Of a stretch of DNA of 25,465 bases, positions 8,858-16,881 are shown piece by piece (the first letter of the stretch is position 1; each line of letters begins with the position of its first letter). Under the pieces are notes generated by a model that saw only the letters and a program-made list of their open reading frames with translations, was not told where the DNA came from and ran no database searches. The DNA is from LH-M37 sp032251315 (GTDB lineage: Bacteria; Pseudomonadota; Gammaproteobacteria; SZUA-229), in assembly GCA_032251315.1 (NCBI GenBank), contig JAVVEE010000035.1:1-25465 (forward strand), in the 5' to 3' direction. The position numbers and the translations under genes were made by a program.

Positions 8858-8923
8858 CGGTAACGAAGCCGTTATAAATCTTCACATTTTTATCAAAATT
8901 CACTTTATTAACAGGAGCCTGTT

Positions 8924-9115
8924 ATGGCGACATTAAAAGTTATTAAAGTACTCGCCCAATTTGAAAAAAGTTGGGAGGATGCTGCACAGGCGGCTATCAA
9001 TACAGCCTCAAAGTCGTTGCATAACATAAGATCAATTTACATCAAGGATAAAGAAGCTCAGGTTAAAAATAACACGATTGTAAACTACCGCATTAATGCC
9101 AAAATAACATTTTAA
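8924..9115 (+). CDS. Dodecin, first tandem copy
   Basis: 63-residue dodecin, a small protein that forms hollow dodecamers binding flavins. It has the signature KVIKVLAQ, SWEDAAQAAINTASKSLHNIRSIYIKD, then YRINAKITF. The position of the flavin-stacking Trp in archaeal dodecins (NVVW) is Ser here, with a Tyr two places further. The C-terminal M-L-E or V-x-E found in most relatives is absent: the chain stops at ITF. AGGAG precedes the ATG. It is about 60% identical by eye to the second copy 55 bases downstream. Confidence 0.85.
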   Translation: MATLKVIKVLAQFEKSWEDAAQAAINTASKSLHNIRSIYIKDKEAQVKNNTIVNYRINAKITF

Positions 9116-9170
9116 CTTTATTAATCTGACAACCATTAAAAAACCTATAAATTATTAACAGGAAAATATT

Positions 9171-9371
9171 ATGCCCACATTAAAAGTTATCGAGATACTC
9201 GCACAGTCGGACAAGAGCTGGGAAGATGCTGCTCAGGTTGCGATCAACAAAGCGGCGGAATCGCTGCGCAACATTAAATCCATCTACATCAAAGAGATGG
9301 AAGCTACGGTTGAAAATAATAAAATCTTTAAATACCGAATCAACAGTAAAATCACATTTATGCTTGAATAG
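9171..9371 (+). CDS. Dodecin, second tandem copy
   Basis: 66-residue paralogue of the preceding gene, with KVIEILAQSDKSWEDAAQVA and LRNIKSIYIKEMEA, ending in the usual KITFMLE. As in the first copy, Ser-Ile-Tyr replaces the Trp-containing motif of flavin-storing archaeal dodecins, so ligand binding may differ. AACAGGA precedes the ATG. It stands 30 bases before the Fpg/Nei gene and likely shares its transcript. Confidence 0.87.
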   Translation: MPTLKVIEILAQSDKSWEDAAQVAINKAAESLRNIKSIYIKEMEATVENNKIFKYRINSKITFMLE

Positions 9372-9401
9372 TCAGAATTTAGGAAAAAAGGTGCAAATGT
9401 T

Positions 9402-10190
9402 ATGCCCGAGCTGCCCGACGTCGAAGTTTATCGGCAGTACCTTCAAACAAAGACGCTACATCAGCCCATTGAAGAAGTGCATGTTGAAAGCTTCTCTATC
9501 CTCCTTGAGACTACAGCTCAGGGATTGGGGCACGCACTGAAACATAAATCGTTCCACACTATCAACCGTCATGGAAAATATCTGTTTCTATCTATTGAAG
9601 ATGAAAAATGGCTGGTCATACATTTTGGCATGACCGGTGATATCAAATACTTTTACAACGAGGCTGACACCCCAAACTATACCCGCCTGTTAATCAACTT
9701 TGAAAATGGCTATCGCCTGGCCTACATTTCACCGCGAAAACTCGGCCGGATCGCGCTGACCGATTTACCACAGACATGGATAGAAAAACGCAAGCTCGGC
9801 CCTGATGCTCTTGACCTCAGCGAAAAACAATTTATCGAGTTGACCGAACAACAGCGCGGAAGTGTTAAATACTGGCTGATGGATCAAAACAATATTGCCG
9901 GTATCGGCAATATCTATTCTGACGAAATTCTGTTTCAGTCTGGCATTCATCCCAAAACCTCACTCAGCAGCCTCGACACAGAGGCGCTTCGAAAGCTCTA
10001 TAAAACCATGAGTAAAGTATTAATAAAAGCCATTAGTGTACACGCCAACCCTGAACGGATGCCGTCAAATTTCCTTCTTCCCTGCCGTAAAAAAGGCGGC
10101 CATTGCCTTGCCTGCGATACCCCGCTAAAGTCAGTCAAAGCTGCCGGGCGTACCGCCTGGTATTGCCCATACTGCCAGACTGGTTATTGA
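9402..10190 (+). CDS. Formamidopyrimidine-DNA glycosylase family protein (Fpg/Nei)
   Basis: 262 residues. The mature N-terminus after Met removal is PELPDVE, with the catalytic Pro and Glu of the family. The Lys in NRHGKYL (K59) matches the catalytic Lys. The helix-two-turn-helix reads NNIAGIGNIYSDEILFQSGIHP. The C-terminal zinc finger is built from CLAC and CPYC, with an Arg in GRTAWYCPYCQ for lesion contact. It would excise oxidised bases such as 8-oxoguanine or FapyG and nick by beta,delta-elimination. PELPDVE rather than PELPEVE and short spacing put it among Fpg-like paralogues, so I give no gene symbol. Confidence 0.87.
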   Translation: MPELPDVEVYRQYLQTKTLHQPIEEVHVESFSILLETTAQGLGHALKHKSFHTINRHGKYLFLSIEDEKWLVIHFGMTGDIKYFYNEADTPNYTRLLINFENGYRLAYISPRKLGRIALTDLPQTWIEKRKLGPDALDLSEKQFIELTEQQRGSVKYWLMDQNNIAGIGNIYSDEILFQSGIHPKTSLSSLDTEALRKLYKTMSKVLIKAISVHANPERMPSNFLLPCRKKGGHCLACDTPLKSVKAAGRTAWYCPYCQTGY

Positions 10191-10235
10191 TTTAAAAAGA
10201 CGAAATGAGTTCAGTCGGGTACATCCTCTTTAAAA

Positions 10236-10251
10236 ATTGATATTTTTCAAT
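10236..10251 (+). promoter_or_regulatory. FNR/FixK-type box 3 (upstream of DUF6763 gene)
   Basis: Perfect ATTGA-N6-TCAAT palindrome centred at 10243.5, spacer TATTTT identical to box 6. GATATT (10273-10278) or TATTTA (10275-10280) sits about 30-36 bases from the centre as -10. The predicted start near 10287 supports the ATG at 10318 rather than the in-frame GTG at 10291. Confidence 0.8.
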
Positions 10252-10317
10252 GACGGCCTATAGATAATTCACGATATTTAATACTAATTAGTGAGCCACC
10301 AACCGAGAGATAAAATC

Positions 10318-10632
10318 ATGACAAAAGACGTCGATCCTATTGCGGATAACTGGTACTGTCATCTGGATAAAGGCCAGCGATTTTTTGTAACCGCTGTAGA
10401 TGATCATGCTCGTACTGTAGAAATTCAGAATTTCGATGGCACGCTGGAAGAGTATGATCTAAAAGACTGGTACAAGTTGCAAATTGAACCCTGTGAAGCG
10501 CCGGAAAGCTGGGCCGGCGCGGATGATATCGGCAACATTGACGACTATGGAACCGAAATCACCGACACCGACCCCAAGGACTGGGATGAACCCGCTGAAC
10601 AATTCGCACCCAAATATACCCGCCTTAAATAG
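10318..10632 (+). CDS. Small acidic DUF6763-type protein
   Basis: 104 residues from the ATG at 10318, strongly acidic. The pattern PIADNWYCHLDKGQRFFV, VEIQNFDGTLEEYDLKDWY, and PESWAGADDIGNIDDYG matches a short gammaproteobacterial family annotated DUF6763, of unknown function. A longer reading from GTG 10291 would start only a few bases after the predicted transcription start, so it is not preferred. A GAGAG sequence lies before the ATG. It has its own box 3 promoter and faces the small leftward gene across a palindrome. Confidence 0.75.
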   Translation: MTKDVDPIADNWYCHLDKGQRFFVTAVDDHARTVEIQNFDGTLEEYDLKDWYKLQIEPCEAPESWAGADDIGNIDDYGTEITDTDPKDWDEPAEQFAPKYTRLK

Positions 10633-10663
10633 GTGACTTGAAAAAACCTACAAGGAAAGAATT

Positions 10664-10808
10664 TTCACCGCAGAGGCGCTGAGACGCAGAGGAAATAATG
10701 TTTTTCTGCACAAATAATTCAGAATGCTATAGCGCCGAAATTAGCGTTTTGCAATCAATAACATAGTTACAAATAAAATTTGGCTTTTCTCTGCGCCTCT
10801 GCGGTAAA
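10664..10808. repeat. Intergenic inverted repeat of the GCAGAGGCGC type
   Basis: Left arm about 10664-10695 (CACCGCAGAGGCGCTGAG then ACGCAGAGG) pairs with right arm 10783-10808 (CTCTGCGCCTCTGCGG), with roughly 90 bases between. Such arms are scattered between genes in many bacteria. It lies between the converging stop codons at 10632 (+) and 10832 (-). A solitary piece (ACGCAGAGGCGCT) recurs at 11889-11901 after the HAD gene. Confidence 0.75.
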
Positions 10809-10831
10809 ATAGCCTTAATTGCCAACTATCT

Positions 10832-11104
10832 TTACCGGTTACGTTGACAGGATGTCAGCTGTTCGCCCCACTTCTGCAACAACTGATCACGCACTGCTTG
10901 CTTATCCTTGCTCTGAATCAACAGGTCACTGTCTACATATAGATTGGTGCTCATCCAACCTTCGTCCACGGCACACTCCACTTGAATCAGCCATTCACCA
11001 TCCTGCGGTTCGACTTCAAACAGATAGGCGCGTAACCCCAATATTTCAAATAATTCATTGGCAACTTCTCTGGCGGAGGCCAGTTGTGCTGTAGATACGT
11101 TCAT
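10832..11104 (-). CDS. Small protein of unknown function
   Basis: 91 residues from the ATG at 11104 (AGGA upstream), starting MNVSTAQLASAREVAN. It is acidic and soluble, with alternating strand-like segments (AYLFEVEPQDGEWLIQVEC, STNLYVDSD) and a C-terminal helix (KDKQAVRDQLLQKWGEQL). I do not recognise it. An upstream ATG at 11158 would overlap box 4, so the shorter start is chosen. TAAGCT (reverse complement of 11130-11135), 29.5-34.5 bases from the centre of box 4, is a good leftward -10. Confidence 0.6.
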   Translation of the reverse strand: MNVSTAQLASAREVANELFEILGLRAYLFEVEPQDGEWLIQVECAVDEGWMSTNLYVDSDLLIQSKDKQAVRDQLLQKWGEQLTSCQRNR

Positions 11105-11156
11105 AATTTTTCCTGTTGGGTATTTTGGCAGCTTACGCATTGTCGGCTGCTTGATC

Positions 11157-11172
11157 ATTGCGATTTTTCAAT
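11157..11172. promoter_or_regulatory. FNR/FixK-type box 4, one mismatch (divergent)
   Basis: ATTGC-N6-TCAAT, one base off the palindrome, centred at 11164.5. Leftward, TAAGCT lies on the reverse strand of 11130-11135. Rightward, CAAGAT lies at 11194-11199, at a similar distance. It could serve the small leftward gene (start 11104) and the HAD phosphatase gene (start 11241). Confidence 0.6.
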
Positions 11173-11240
11173 GCCGTATTATCGATGCTTGATCAAGATG
11201 TTAAAAACATGAATATGAAAACAACCGGAGTCCGAGATAA

Positions 11241-11885
11241 ATGTTAAGAGAAACACCTACGCACATTCGTGCCGTGCTCTTCGACTTTGGCGGTGTTATT
11301 GCAGAGGAGGGTTTTAAGCAGGGTCTGCGGGCGCTGGCCAAAGCGCAGCAGCTTGATCCCGATGAGGTCATGAATGAAGGTCGTGAAGCGGTGCACGATT
11401 CCGGTTATGTAACGGGTACGGGGACTGAAGCTGATTTCTGGACATTACTACGGGAGCGGACCGGCCTCAGGGGTGAAGACAAAGAACTGAGTCAGGCGAT
11501 TCTGGATCGATTTATTGTGCGCCAGTGGATGATCGAGCAGGTTGCGCGCTTACGTAATGCCGGTCTTATTGTTGCTATTTTAAGCGATCAGACCGACTGG
11601 CTGGATTACCTGGACCAACGTTTGCATTTTAGTGCGGCTTTCGACCGGGTGTTCAACAGCTTTCACCTGGGCAAGAGTAAGTGCGACCCCACTCTGTTTG
11701 ATGATGCTGTACAAATGCTGGGCGTCCAGCCCGGAGAAACCCTGTTTGTTGACGATGACGCCGGTCACGTGGAGCGTGCTCGCAACTGCGGATTACACGC
11801 GATTCATTTTACCGAGCGTGACGTATTTGAAGCACAATTATTGTCGTTGCTGGGTGAGTCGGCTGTGGCTGAACAATCCGGATAA
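11241..11885 (+). CDS. HAD-superfamily hydrolase (subfamily IA)
   Basis: 214 residues. Motif I is AVLFDFGGVI (nucleophile D15; the usual second Asp is Gly, as in many DFGG-type members). A helical cap follows, motif II is AILSDQT, motif III a Lys in LGKSKCDP, and motif IV TLFVDDDAGHVERA. It is a predicted cytosolic phosphatase or haloacid-dehalogenase-like enzyme whose substrate cannot be read from sequence. It starts after CCGGAG and lies to the right of box 4. The exporter remnants begin about 80 bases after its stop. Confidence 0.85.
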   Translation: MLRETPTHIRAVLFDFGGVIAEEGFKQGLRALAKAQQLDPDEVMNEGREAVHDSGYVTGTGTEADFWTLLRERTGLRGEDKELSQAILDRFIVRQWMIEQVARLRNAGLIVAILSDQTDWLDYLDQRLHFSAAFDRVFNSFHLGKSKCDPTLFDDAVQMLGVQPGETLFVDDDAGHVERARNCGLHAIHFTERDVFEAQLLSLLGESAVAEQSG

Positions 11886-11965
11886 ACAACGCAGAGGCGC
11901 TCGGAAAGACTTCATCTTTAAGAACATATTTTTGATTTTTTCTGTGCATTGAGAGCGATGAAGTT

Positions 11966-13036
11966 ATGATGCCATTTTTTCGAGTCCCTCTCTTTTTCAC
12001 GCTGCTGTTTTTTCCCTATTCCATCAAGCCAATGCTTTCTGGCCCTTTGATCAAAATGATGAAGAAAGTGACGAGCTGAAATTGCACGGCAATGTCGATA
12101 TCCGCCAGGTTGATACCGCGTTTGAAGTCTCCGGTCGCATCCTTGAGCTTGCTGTCGAAGAGGGTGTGCAGGTAACGCAGAATCAGATTCTGTCAACGCT
12201 CAAAAGCCAACGTTATCAACAACAGCTTGCGCGCATCGCCGCCGAAATGTCGGCACAGAAAGAACGTCTGGCAGCGCTTTTAGCCGGCACACGTACTCAG
12301 GAGATCGACCTGTTGCGTGCCCGGGTGGATGCAGCCCGTGCCGAGGCTGAGAATGCCTCGCAAAAAGTCCAGCGTCTGCAAACGCTGGTCAGGGATAATC
12401 TAGCCTCACAGGACAATCTGGATGACGCGCAGAGCGCCAGGAAGGTGGCGCAGGCCAAGACCCGTGTTGCTCAGAAAGAGCTGGATCTCGGCATTGCCGG
12501 ACCTCGCAATGAGGATATCGCTACAGCTCGTGCCCAGCTGGAGGCACTACAGGCAGCACTCGCACTGGCGCGCATCGATCTTGACGATACCACGCTGTTT
12601 GCACCACAGGCAGGCATGATTCGAGAACGGCTGTTGCAGGTGGGCGATATGGCCGGCCCGCAACGACCGGTGTTCAGTCTGGCGCTGACCGATCTGGTGT
12701 GGGTGCGCGCCTATGTCCGGGAAGTGGATCTGGGGCAGACCCGGCCCGGCGTGCCGGCGACCATTCATACCGACAGTGGTCCTTCGGAAGGTTATGCCGG
12801 CTGGGTGGGTTATGTCTCTCCCACCGCCGAATTCACCCCTAAGAATGTACAGACCGAGCAGTTGCGCACCGACCTGGTTTATCAGGTGCATATCATGGCC
12901 TGCAATCCCGATGGCCGGTTGCGTCTGGGCATGCCTGCCAGCGTCACCATCGTGCGTGGCGCCTCGCCACAGCCGCCTGCCTCGCGCCTCGCCACAGCCG
13001 CCTGCCTCGCGCTGCGATACCAATGCCAAACCATGA
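11966..13036 (+). pseudogene. HlyD-type membrane fusion protein, frameshifted
   Basis: Periplasmic adaptor of an ABC-2 drug-type exporter. An ATG at 11966 opens a hydrophobic anchor (MMPFFRVPLFFTLLFF), then the frame is lost in the T run near 12009. One more T would continue into AFWPFDQNDEESDELKLHGN and the HlyD body. The body reads on from about 12015: GNVDIRQVDTAFEVSGRI lipoyl-like start, a long coiled-coil hairpin (roughly 12200-12540) and the returning barrel. The original stop appears to be TGA 13034-13036, overlapping the ABC start as ATGA. A 25-base tandem duplication (12961-13010) shifts the frame so the stop is skipped and the reading frame fuses into the ABC gene. A TTG at 12082 without an anchor is the only intact start. 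Confidence 0.8.
12961..13010. repeat. Exact 25-base tandem duplication
   Basis: Bases 12961-12985 and 12986-13010 are identical. The unit is 8 codons plus 1 base, so it changes the reading frame at the end of the HlyD gene. Without one copy the frame ends ...CDTNAKP and stops at TGA 13034-13036. With it the frame reads through into the ATPase. Confidence 0.95.
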
Positions 13037-14801
13037 ATGACAGCGCCCTGCGCATCGAATCGCTGTGTAAGAGTTTCAGGGTCGGCAAGCAGCGAATAAG
13101 CGCACTCGATGGCGTCACTTTAAGTGTTCAACCCGGGTGCATCACCGGCCTGATCGGCCCCGATGCGGCAGGTAAAACCACGCTGATGCGCCTGGCCGCC
13201 GGTTTATTGTTGCCTGATGAAGGCCGCATCGAAGTGCTGGGGCTGGACGTGCAATCGCAGTCGCTGAAAGTGCAGGCCACTATCGGTTACATGCCGCAGC
13301 GTTTCGGCCTCTATGAAGACCTGAGCGTGCAGCAGAATCTTGATCTGTATGCTGACCTACAGTCCATTCCCAAACAGCAACACGCTGAGCGTTATCAGCG
13401 TTTAACGCAGATGACCGGGCTGGAAAATTTCACCGCGCGACTGGCCGGTCAGCTCTCCGGCGGCATGCAGCAGAAACTCGGGCTGGCCTGCGCGCTGGTG
13501 CGTTCACAAAAACTGTTGCTGCTGGATGAACCCACTGTCGGCGTTGATCCGGTGTCACGCCGTGAACTGTGGGCGATCATTAACGAGCTGGTGGAAGAGG
13601 AAGGCACCACGGTATTGATATCCACAGCCTATCTGGATGAGGCAGCGCGTTGTCATCAGGTACTGCTGCTGCACGAGGGCAAATTGCTGGACTCGGGCAC
13701 GCCGGATGATTTCAGGCATCCATGCAGGGTCGATCCTATCGGGCCTATTCCGGACAGCTCAGCAAGCGGCAGTTGAATCGCGAAGTGGGTCGGGCTGATG
13801 AGGTCATTGATCACGTTGTCCAGAGCGGTGGCGTGCGCCTGCTCATGGCCAGTGCGGAGAGCGCCGTACCCGAACTGAAAGACATTAAAATCAGCCCGGT
13901 TGAAGCCAGCGTCGAAGATGCTTTTGTCGCCCGATTAATCGAGGAGCGTCAGTCGCAAAACGAAGAGTCTACTGAGTCATCTTCTGAAAAATCGTCTCCG
14001 GTAAGGCCTGAAAAGAAACACGAAGCACAGAACGGCGGTGAAAGTGTTATCTACGCGCGCAATCTGGGACGGAGTTTTGGTGATTTCCAGGCCGTGCGCG
14101 ATGTAGATCTCGATATCAAACGCGGCGAGATTTTCGGGCTGATTGGTGCCAATGGCGCGGGCAAGACCACCACTTTTCGCATGTTATGCGGCCTGCTGCC
14201 GGCCAGCAGCGGGGAGATAGCGGTCGCTGGCCATGATGTACGCAAGGTCGCCGCCACCGCTCGCGCGAACATCGGCTATATGTCTCAGAAATTCGCCCTC
14301 TATACCAATCTCAGCGTGCGCGAAAATCTGACTTTCTTTGCTCACGTTTATGGACTCTCCGGCAAGCGGCATCGACAGCAGATGCAACAGGCGCTGGAAG
14401 ATTTCGGCCTGAACGAGGTTCTCGACATGCCCAGCGGTGATCTGCCGCTGGGCATGAAGCAGCGCCTTGCGCTGGCCGCAGCGCTGATGCATTCGCCCAA
14501 AATCCTGTTTCTCGACGAACCCACATCCGGCGTCGACCCCCTCACCCGCCGCAGCTTCTGGGCGCACATTAACCAGCTGGCCGAATCGAATGTAACCATA
14601 ATGGTCACCACGCATTTTCTGGAAGAAGCGGAATATTGCGACCGTCTTGCCATTATGGCCGAAGGCAAAATCATAGCCACCGATACCCCCGAGGCGATTC
14701 GCGCCCGTGCACAGGGTGTTGATGAAACCATCCCGGATATGGAAGAGGCTTTCATCCGACTGATTCAGAAAAAAGCCGAAGCCGCAAGCGAGTCTCAGTA
14801 A
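13033..14801 (+). pseudogene. Tandem ABC ATPase (YhiH/RbbA-like), split by a frameshift
   Basis: Two nucleotide-binding domains of one exporter ATPase. Domain 1 (13033-13710) has Walker A GPDAAGKTT, signature LSGGMQQK and Walker B LLLLDEPTVGVDP. Domain 2 (about 14040-14720) has GANGAGKTT, a weak signature LPLGMKQR and ILFLDEPTSGVDP. After LLDSGTPDDFR the frame is lost near 13714. Adding one G gives DDFRASMQGRSYRAYSGQL, joining the two pieces into a protein of about 590 residues, the usual tandem architecture. As it stands, domain 1 ends at 13776 and domain 2 could be made separately from ATG 13722. Its stop overlaps the permease ATG by one base. Confidence 0.8.
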
Positions 14802-15232
14802 TGCACAACCCCTTCAACATGCGCCTGCGCGGTTTGATCCGAAAAGAGTTTCTGCAAATCCGTCGCGACCCCAGCTCGATTGCGATTGCTTTCATCATGC
14901 CGGTGGTGCTGTTGCTGCTGTTCGGCTATGGGGTTTCACTCGACGCCAAAGATGTTCGCCTGGCGCTGGTGGCCGACAAGCCCGGCGCGGAGACTCGATC
15001 ATTACTATCGGGCTTTGAAGGTTCGGCCTATTTCAAACCGCAGTATTTCAGCCATCTGGCCGAGGCGAAACAGGCGGTGGAATCCGGACAGGTCGATGGC
15101 ATCGTACATCTGCCCGCCGATTTTGCCGCCGGGCTTCACCAGCCCCAGGGCACCACAATTCAGCTCATCATCAACGGCGTGGACGCCAATACCGCCAGAA
15201 TCATTAATGGCTATGCAGAGGTAATTTTATAG
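14801..15232 (+). pseudogene. ABC-2 permease, N-terminal 143 residues only (YhhJ-like)
   Basis: Begins RLRGLIRKEFLQIRRDPSSI, then a first membrane helix (AIAFIMPVVLLLLFGYG) and the periplasmic domain up to NGVDANTARIINGYAEV, as in YhhJ-type permeases. These are about 370 residues with five more helices after this point. The chain ends at TAG 15230-15232 and no later part is found in the 150 bases before the next gene. The exporter is therefore without a working membrane channel. Confidence 0.85.
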
Positions 15233-15382
15233 AATGCTGTTTTGATATGGTTTTATTTGTTATACCAATATGCCATAAACTCTGTCATACCGGCGTAGGC
15301 CAATATCCATTCCAAACAAGCGCGAGCCTGATTCAAATTATCGCTACTCTACACGAACAGAATTTCGTAAAGACACAGACAA

Positions 15383-16039
15383 TCAATCCAGATATTTCTG
15401 AAACCAGACACGCGTCAGTCGGGCAACATCATCCAAAGTACCCGGTTCTTCAAACAGGTGTGTAGCTCCCGGCACAATTTCGAGGCTGGGCTGAATTGTC
15501 ATCTGCTCCATGGCATCCCTGTTCATCTGAATCACCGCGTAATCAAGGCCGCCGACAATCAGCATTGTAGGCGCCTTAACATCAGGCAAGGCGTCACCTC
15601 CCAGGTCTGCCCGGCCGCCCCGGGAAACGACAGCGGCAACGGTATCAGGACGTTCTGCAGCGGCAATCAACGCAGCGGCAGCACCGGTGCTGGAGCCAAA
15701 GAGACCAATATTTAAGGCTTTGGTTTCGGGCTGCTGACCCAGCCAGTCTACTGTTTCGATCAGGCGCCGGCTTAGTAGCTTGATATCAAAGCGTAATTTG
15801 CGGGTTTGCATATCGACTTCTTTCTCTTTTGCGGTTAGCAGGTCGAATAGCAAAGTGGCCAGTCCGCCTTCGTTGAGATAATTCGCCACCGCGCGGTTAC
15901 GTAAACTGAAACGGCTGCTGCCGCTACCATGTGCAAAAACCACAATGCCATCCGCATTTTCGGGTATAAACAGATTCCCTTCCAGTTCGATCTCTCCGGC
16001 CTGAACAGCCACATTACTGCTATATGCTCTAATACCCAT
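15383..16039 (-). CDS. Dienelactone-hydrolase-like alpha/beta hydrolase
   Basis: About 218 residues. Nucleophile elbow GLFGSSTGAAAAL (Ser121, numbering from the upstream ATG at 16051), acid Asp170 in VGGLDYAV and His198 in PGATHLFEE complete a catalytic triad, with HGSGSSR as the oxyanion region. Start: the ATG at 16039 has GGAG seven bases before it; the in-frame ATG at 16051 has no such site. It follows the phosphoribosyltransferase gene by some 60 to 75 bases on the same strand. In Mycobacterium tuberculosis the DosR-regulated Rv0571c carries these two domains in one chain, so a joint job is plausible. Substrate unknown. Confidence 0.82.
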   Translation of the reverse strand: MGIRAYSSNVAVQAGEIELEGNLFIPENADGIVVFAHGSGSSRFSLRNRAVANYLNEGGLATLLFDLLTAKEKEVDMQTRKLRFDIKLLSRRLIETVDWLGQQPETKALNIGLFGSSTGAAAALIAAAERPDTVAAVVSRGGRADLGGDALPDVKAPTMLIVGGLDYAVIQMNRDAMEQMTIQPSLEIVPGATHLFEEPGTLDDVARLTRVWFQKYLD

Positions 16040-16114
16040 CAGCTTCTCCATTATTCAATGCTGGACTTTAAAAGTGTCGCAGGAACCGGCAACATTGACA
16101 TCAGACAAAAAAAA

Positions 16115-16762
16115 TTATTCAGCCCAGGATTTGATAAGCAGTTTTTTTACTTCAGCGTCTGAAACTTGAGAGAAATCCTCGTACCATTTTCCAATAGCGA
16201 TAAATGGTGCAGGATTAGCCAGGCAGACAACTTCATCAGCCTCATTACGCAATATTTCAATCGTCTCTGCCGGGGCTACAGGAACTGCTACAACAATACT
16301 AGCCGGATGCTGCTTGCGTAACGCAGCAATGGCTGCGCGCATAGTCGCGCCGGTGGCAATACCGTCGTCAACCAGAACTACAACCCTGCCCTCAATTTCC
16401 GGCCTGGGGTGATCACCACGATAGGCAAGCTCCCGGCGTTCCAGCTCCTTTTGTTCGCCTGTTGCAATCTGATCTATTTCGTCACCGGAAATGTCCAATG
16501 AGGCGATGATGTCGTCATTTAGAACGCGAATACCGCCGCTGGCAATGGCGCCCATGGCCAGCTCGGCATGACCCGGCGTACCCAGTTTTCGCACCAGCAT
16601 CAGATCAAGTTGGGCACCTAACTTCACCGCCATCTGATAGGCAACAGGCACGCCGCCGCGCGGTAGCCCCAGTATTAGCAAATTTTCGTAGTCAAGATAA
16701 GCCTCCATTTCCATTGCCAGCGCCCGACCTGCTTCTATGCGGTTTTTAATGGGTAAATCCAA
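16115..16762 (-). CDS. Phosphoribosyltransferase-family protein
   Basis: 215 residues, type I PRTase fold. The PRPP loop is VVVLVDDGIATGATMRAA (127-143), with LGLPRGGVPVA earlier for the PPi loop and VRKLGTPGHAELAMGA between. This subgroup is usually annotated as a stand-alone or hydrolase-fused PRTase rather than a known nucleotide salvage enzyme. The start is TTG at 16762, preceded by GGAGATCAGGAC. First gene of a leftward pair with the hydrolase. Box 5 lies about 95 bases upstream with a -10-like TATAAA (reverse strand of 16830-16835). Confidence 0.85.
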   Translation of the reverse strand: MDLPIKNRIEAGRALAMEMEAYLDYENLLILGLPRGGVPVAYQMAVKLGAQLDLMLVRKLGTPGHAELAMGAIASGGIRVLNDDIIASLDISGDEIDQIATGEQKELERRELAYRGDHPRPEIEGRVVVLVDDGIATGATMRAAIAALRKQHPASIVVAVPVAPAETIEILRNEADEVVCLANPAPFIAIGKWYEDFSQVSDAEVKKLLIKSWAE

Positions 16763-16854
16763 TGTCCTGATCTCCAGTATAGGTTGTTAAATAAGTTTTC
16801 AATGGCGTGCTTATCCGTTGTTAAACCTTTTTATACTGTTGACACGTCAGTGAC

Positions 16855-16870
16855 ATTGAAATTCATCAAT
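16855..16870 (-). promoter_or_regulatory. FNR/FixK-type box 5 (upstream of PRTase/hydrolase pair)
   Basis: Perfect ATTGA-N6-TCAAT palindrome centred at 16862.5. On the reverse strand TATAAA (16830-16835) lies 27.5-32.5 bases away, giving a start near 16823 and a leader of about 60 bases before the TTG at 16762. The box sits after the stop of the DUF502 gene, so the pair can be controlled separately from it. Confidence 0.78.
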
Positions 16871-16881
16871 ACAGGATTACG

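Noticed and set aside
12082..13776. A natural 564-residue HlyD-ABC fusion protein
   Set aside because: The fusion depends on an exact 25-base duplication, lacks the membrane anchor (start TTG) and is cut by a frameshift after the ATPase domain, so it is better read as a damaged operon.
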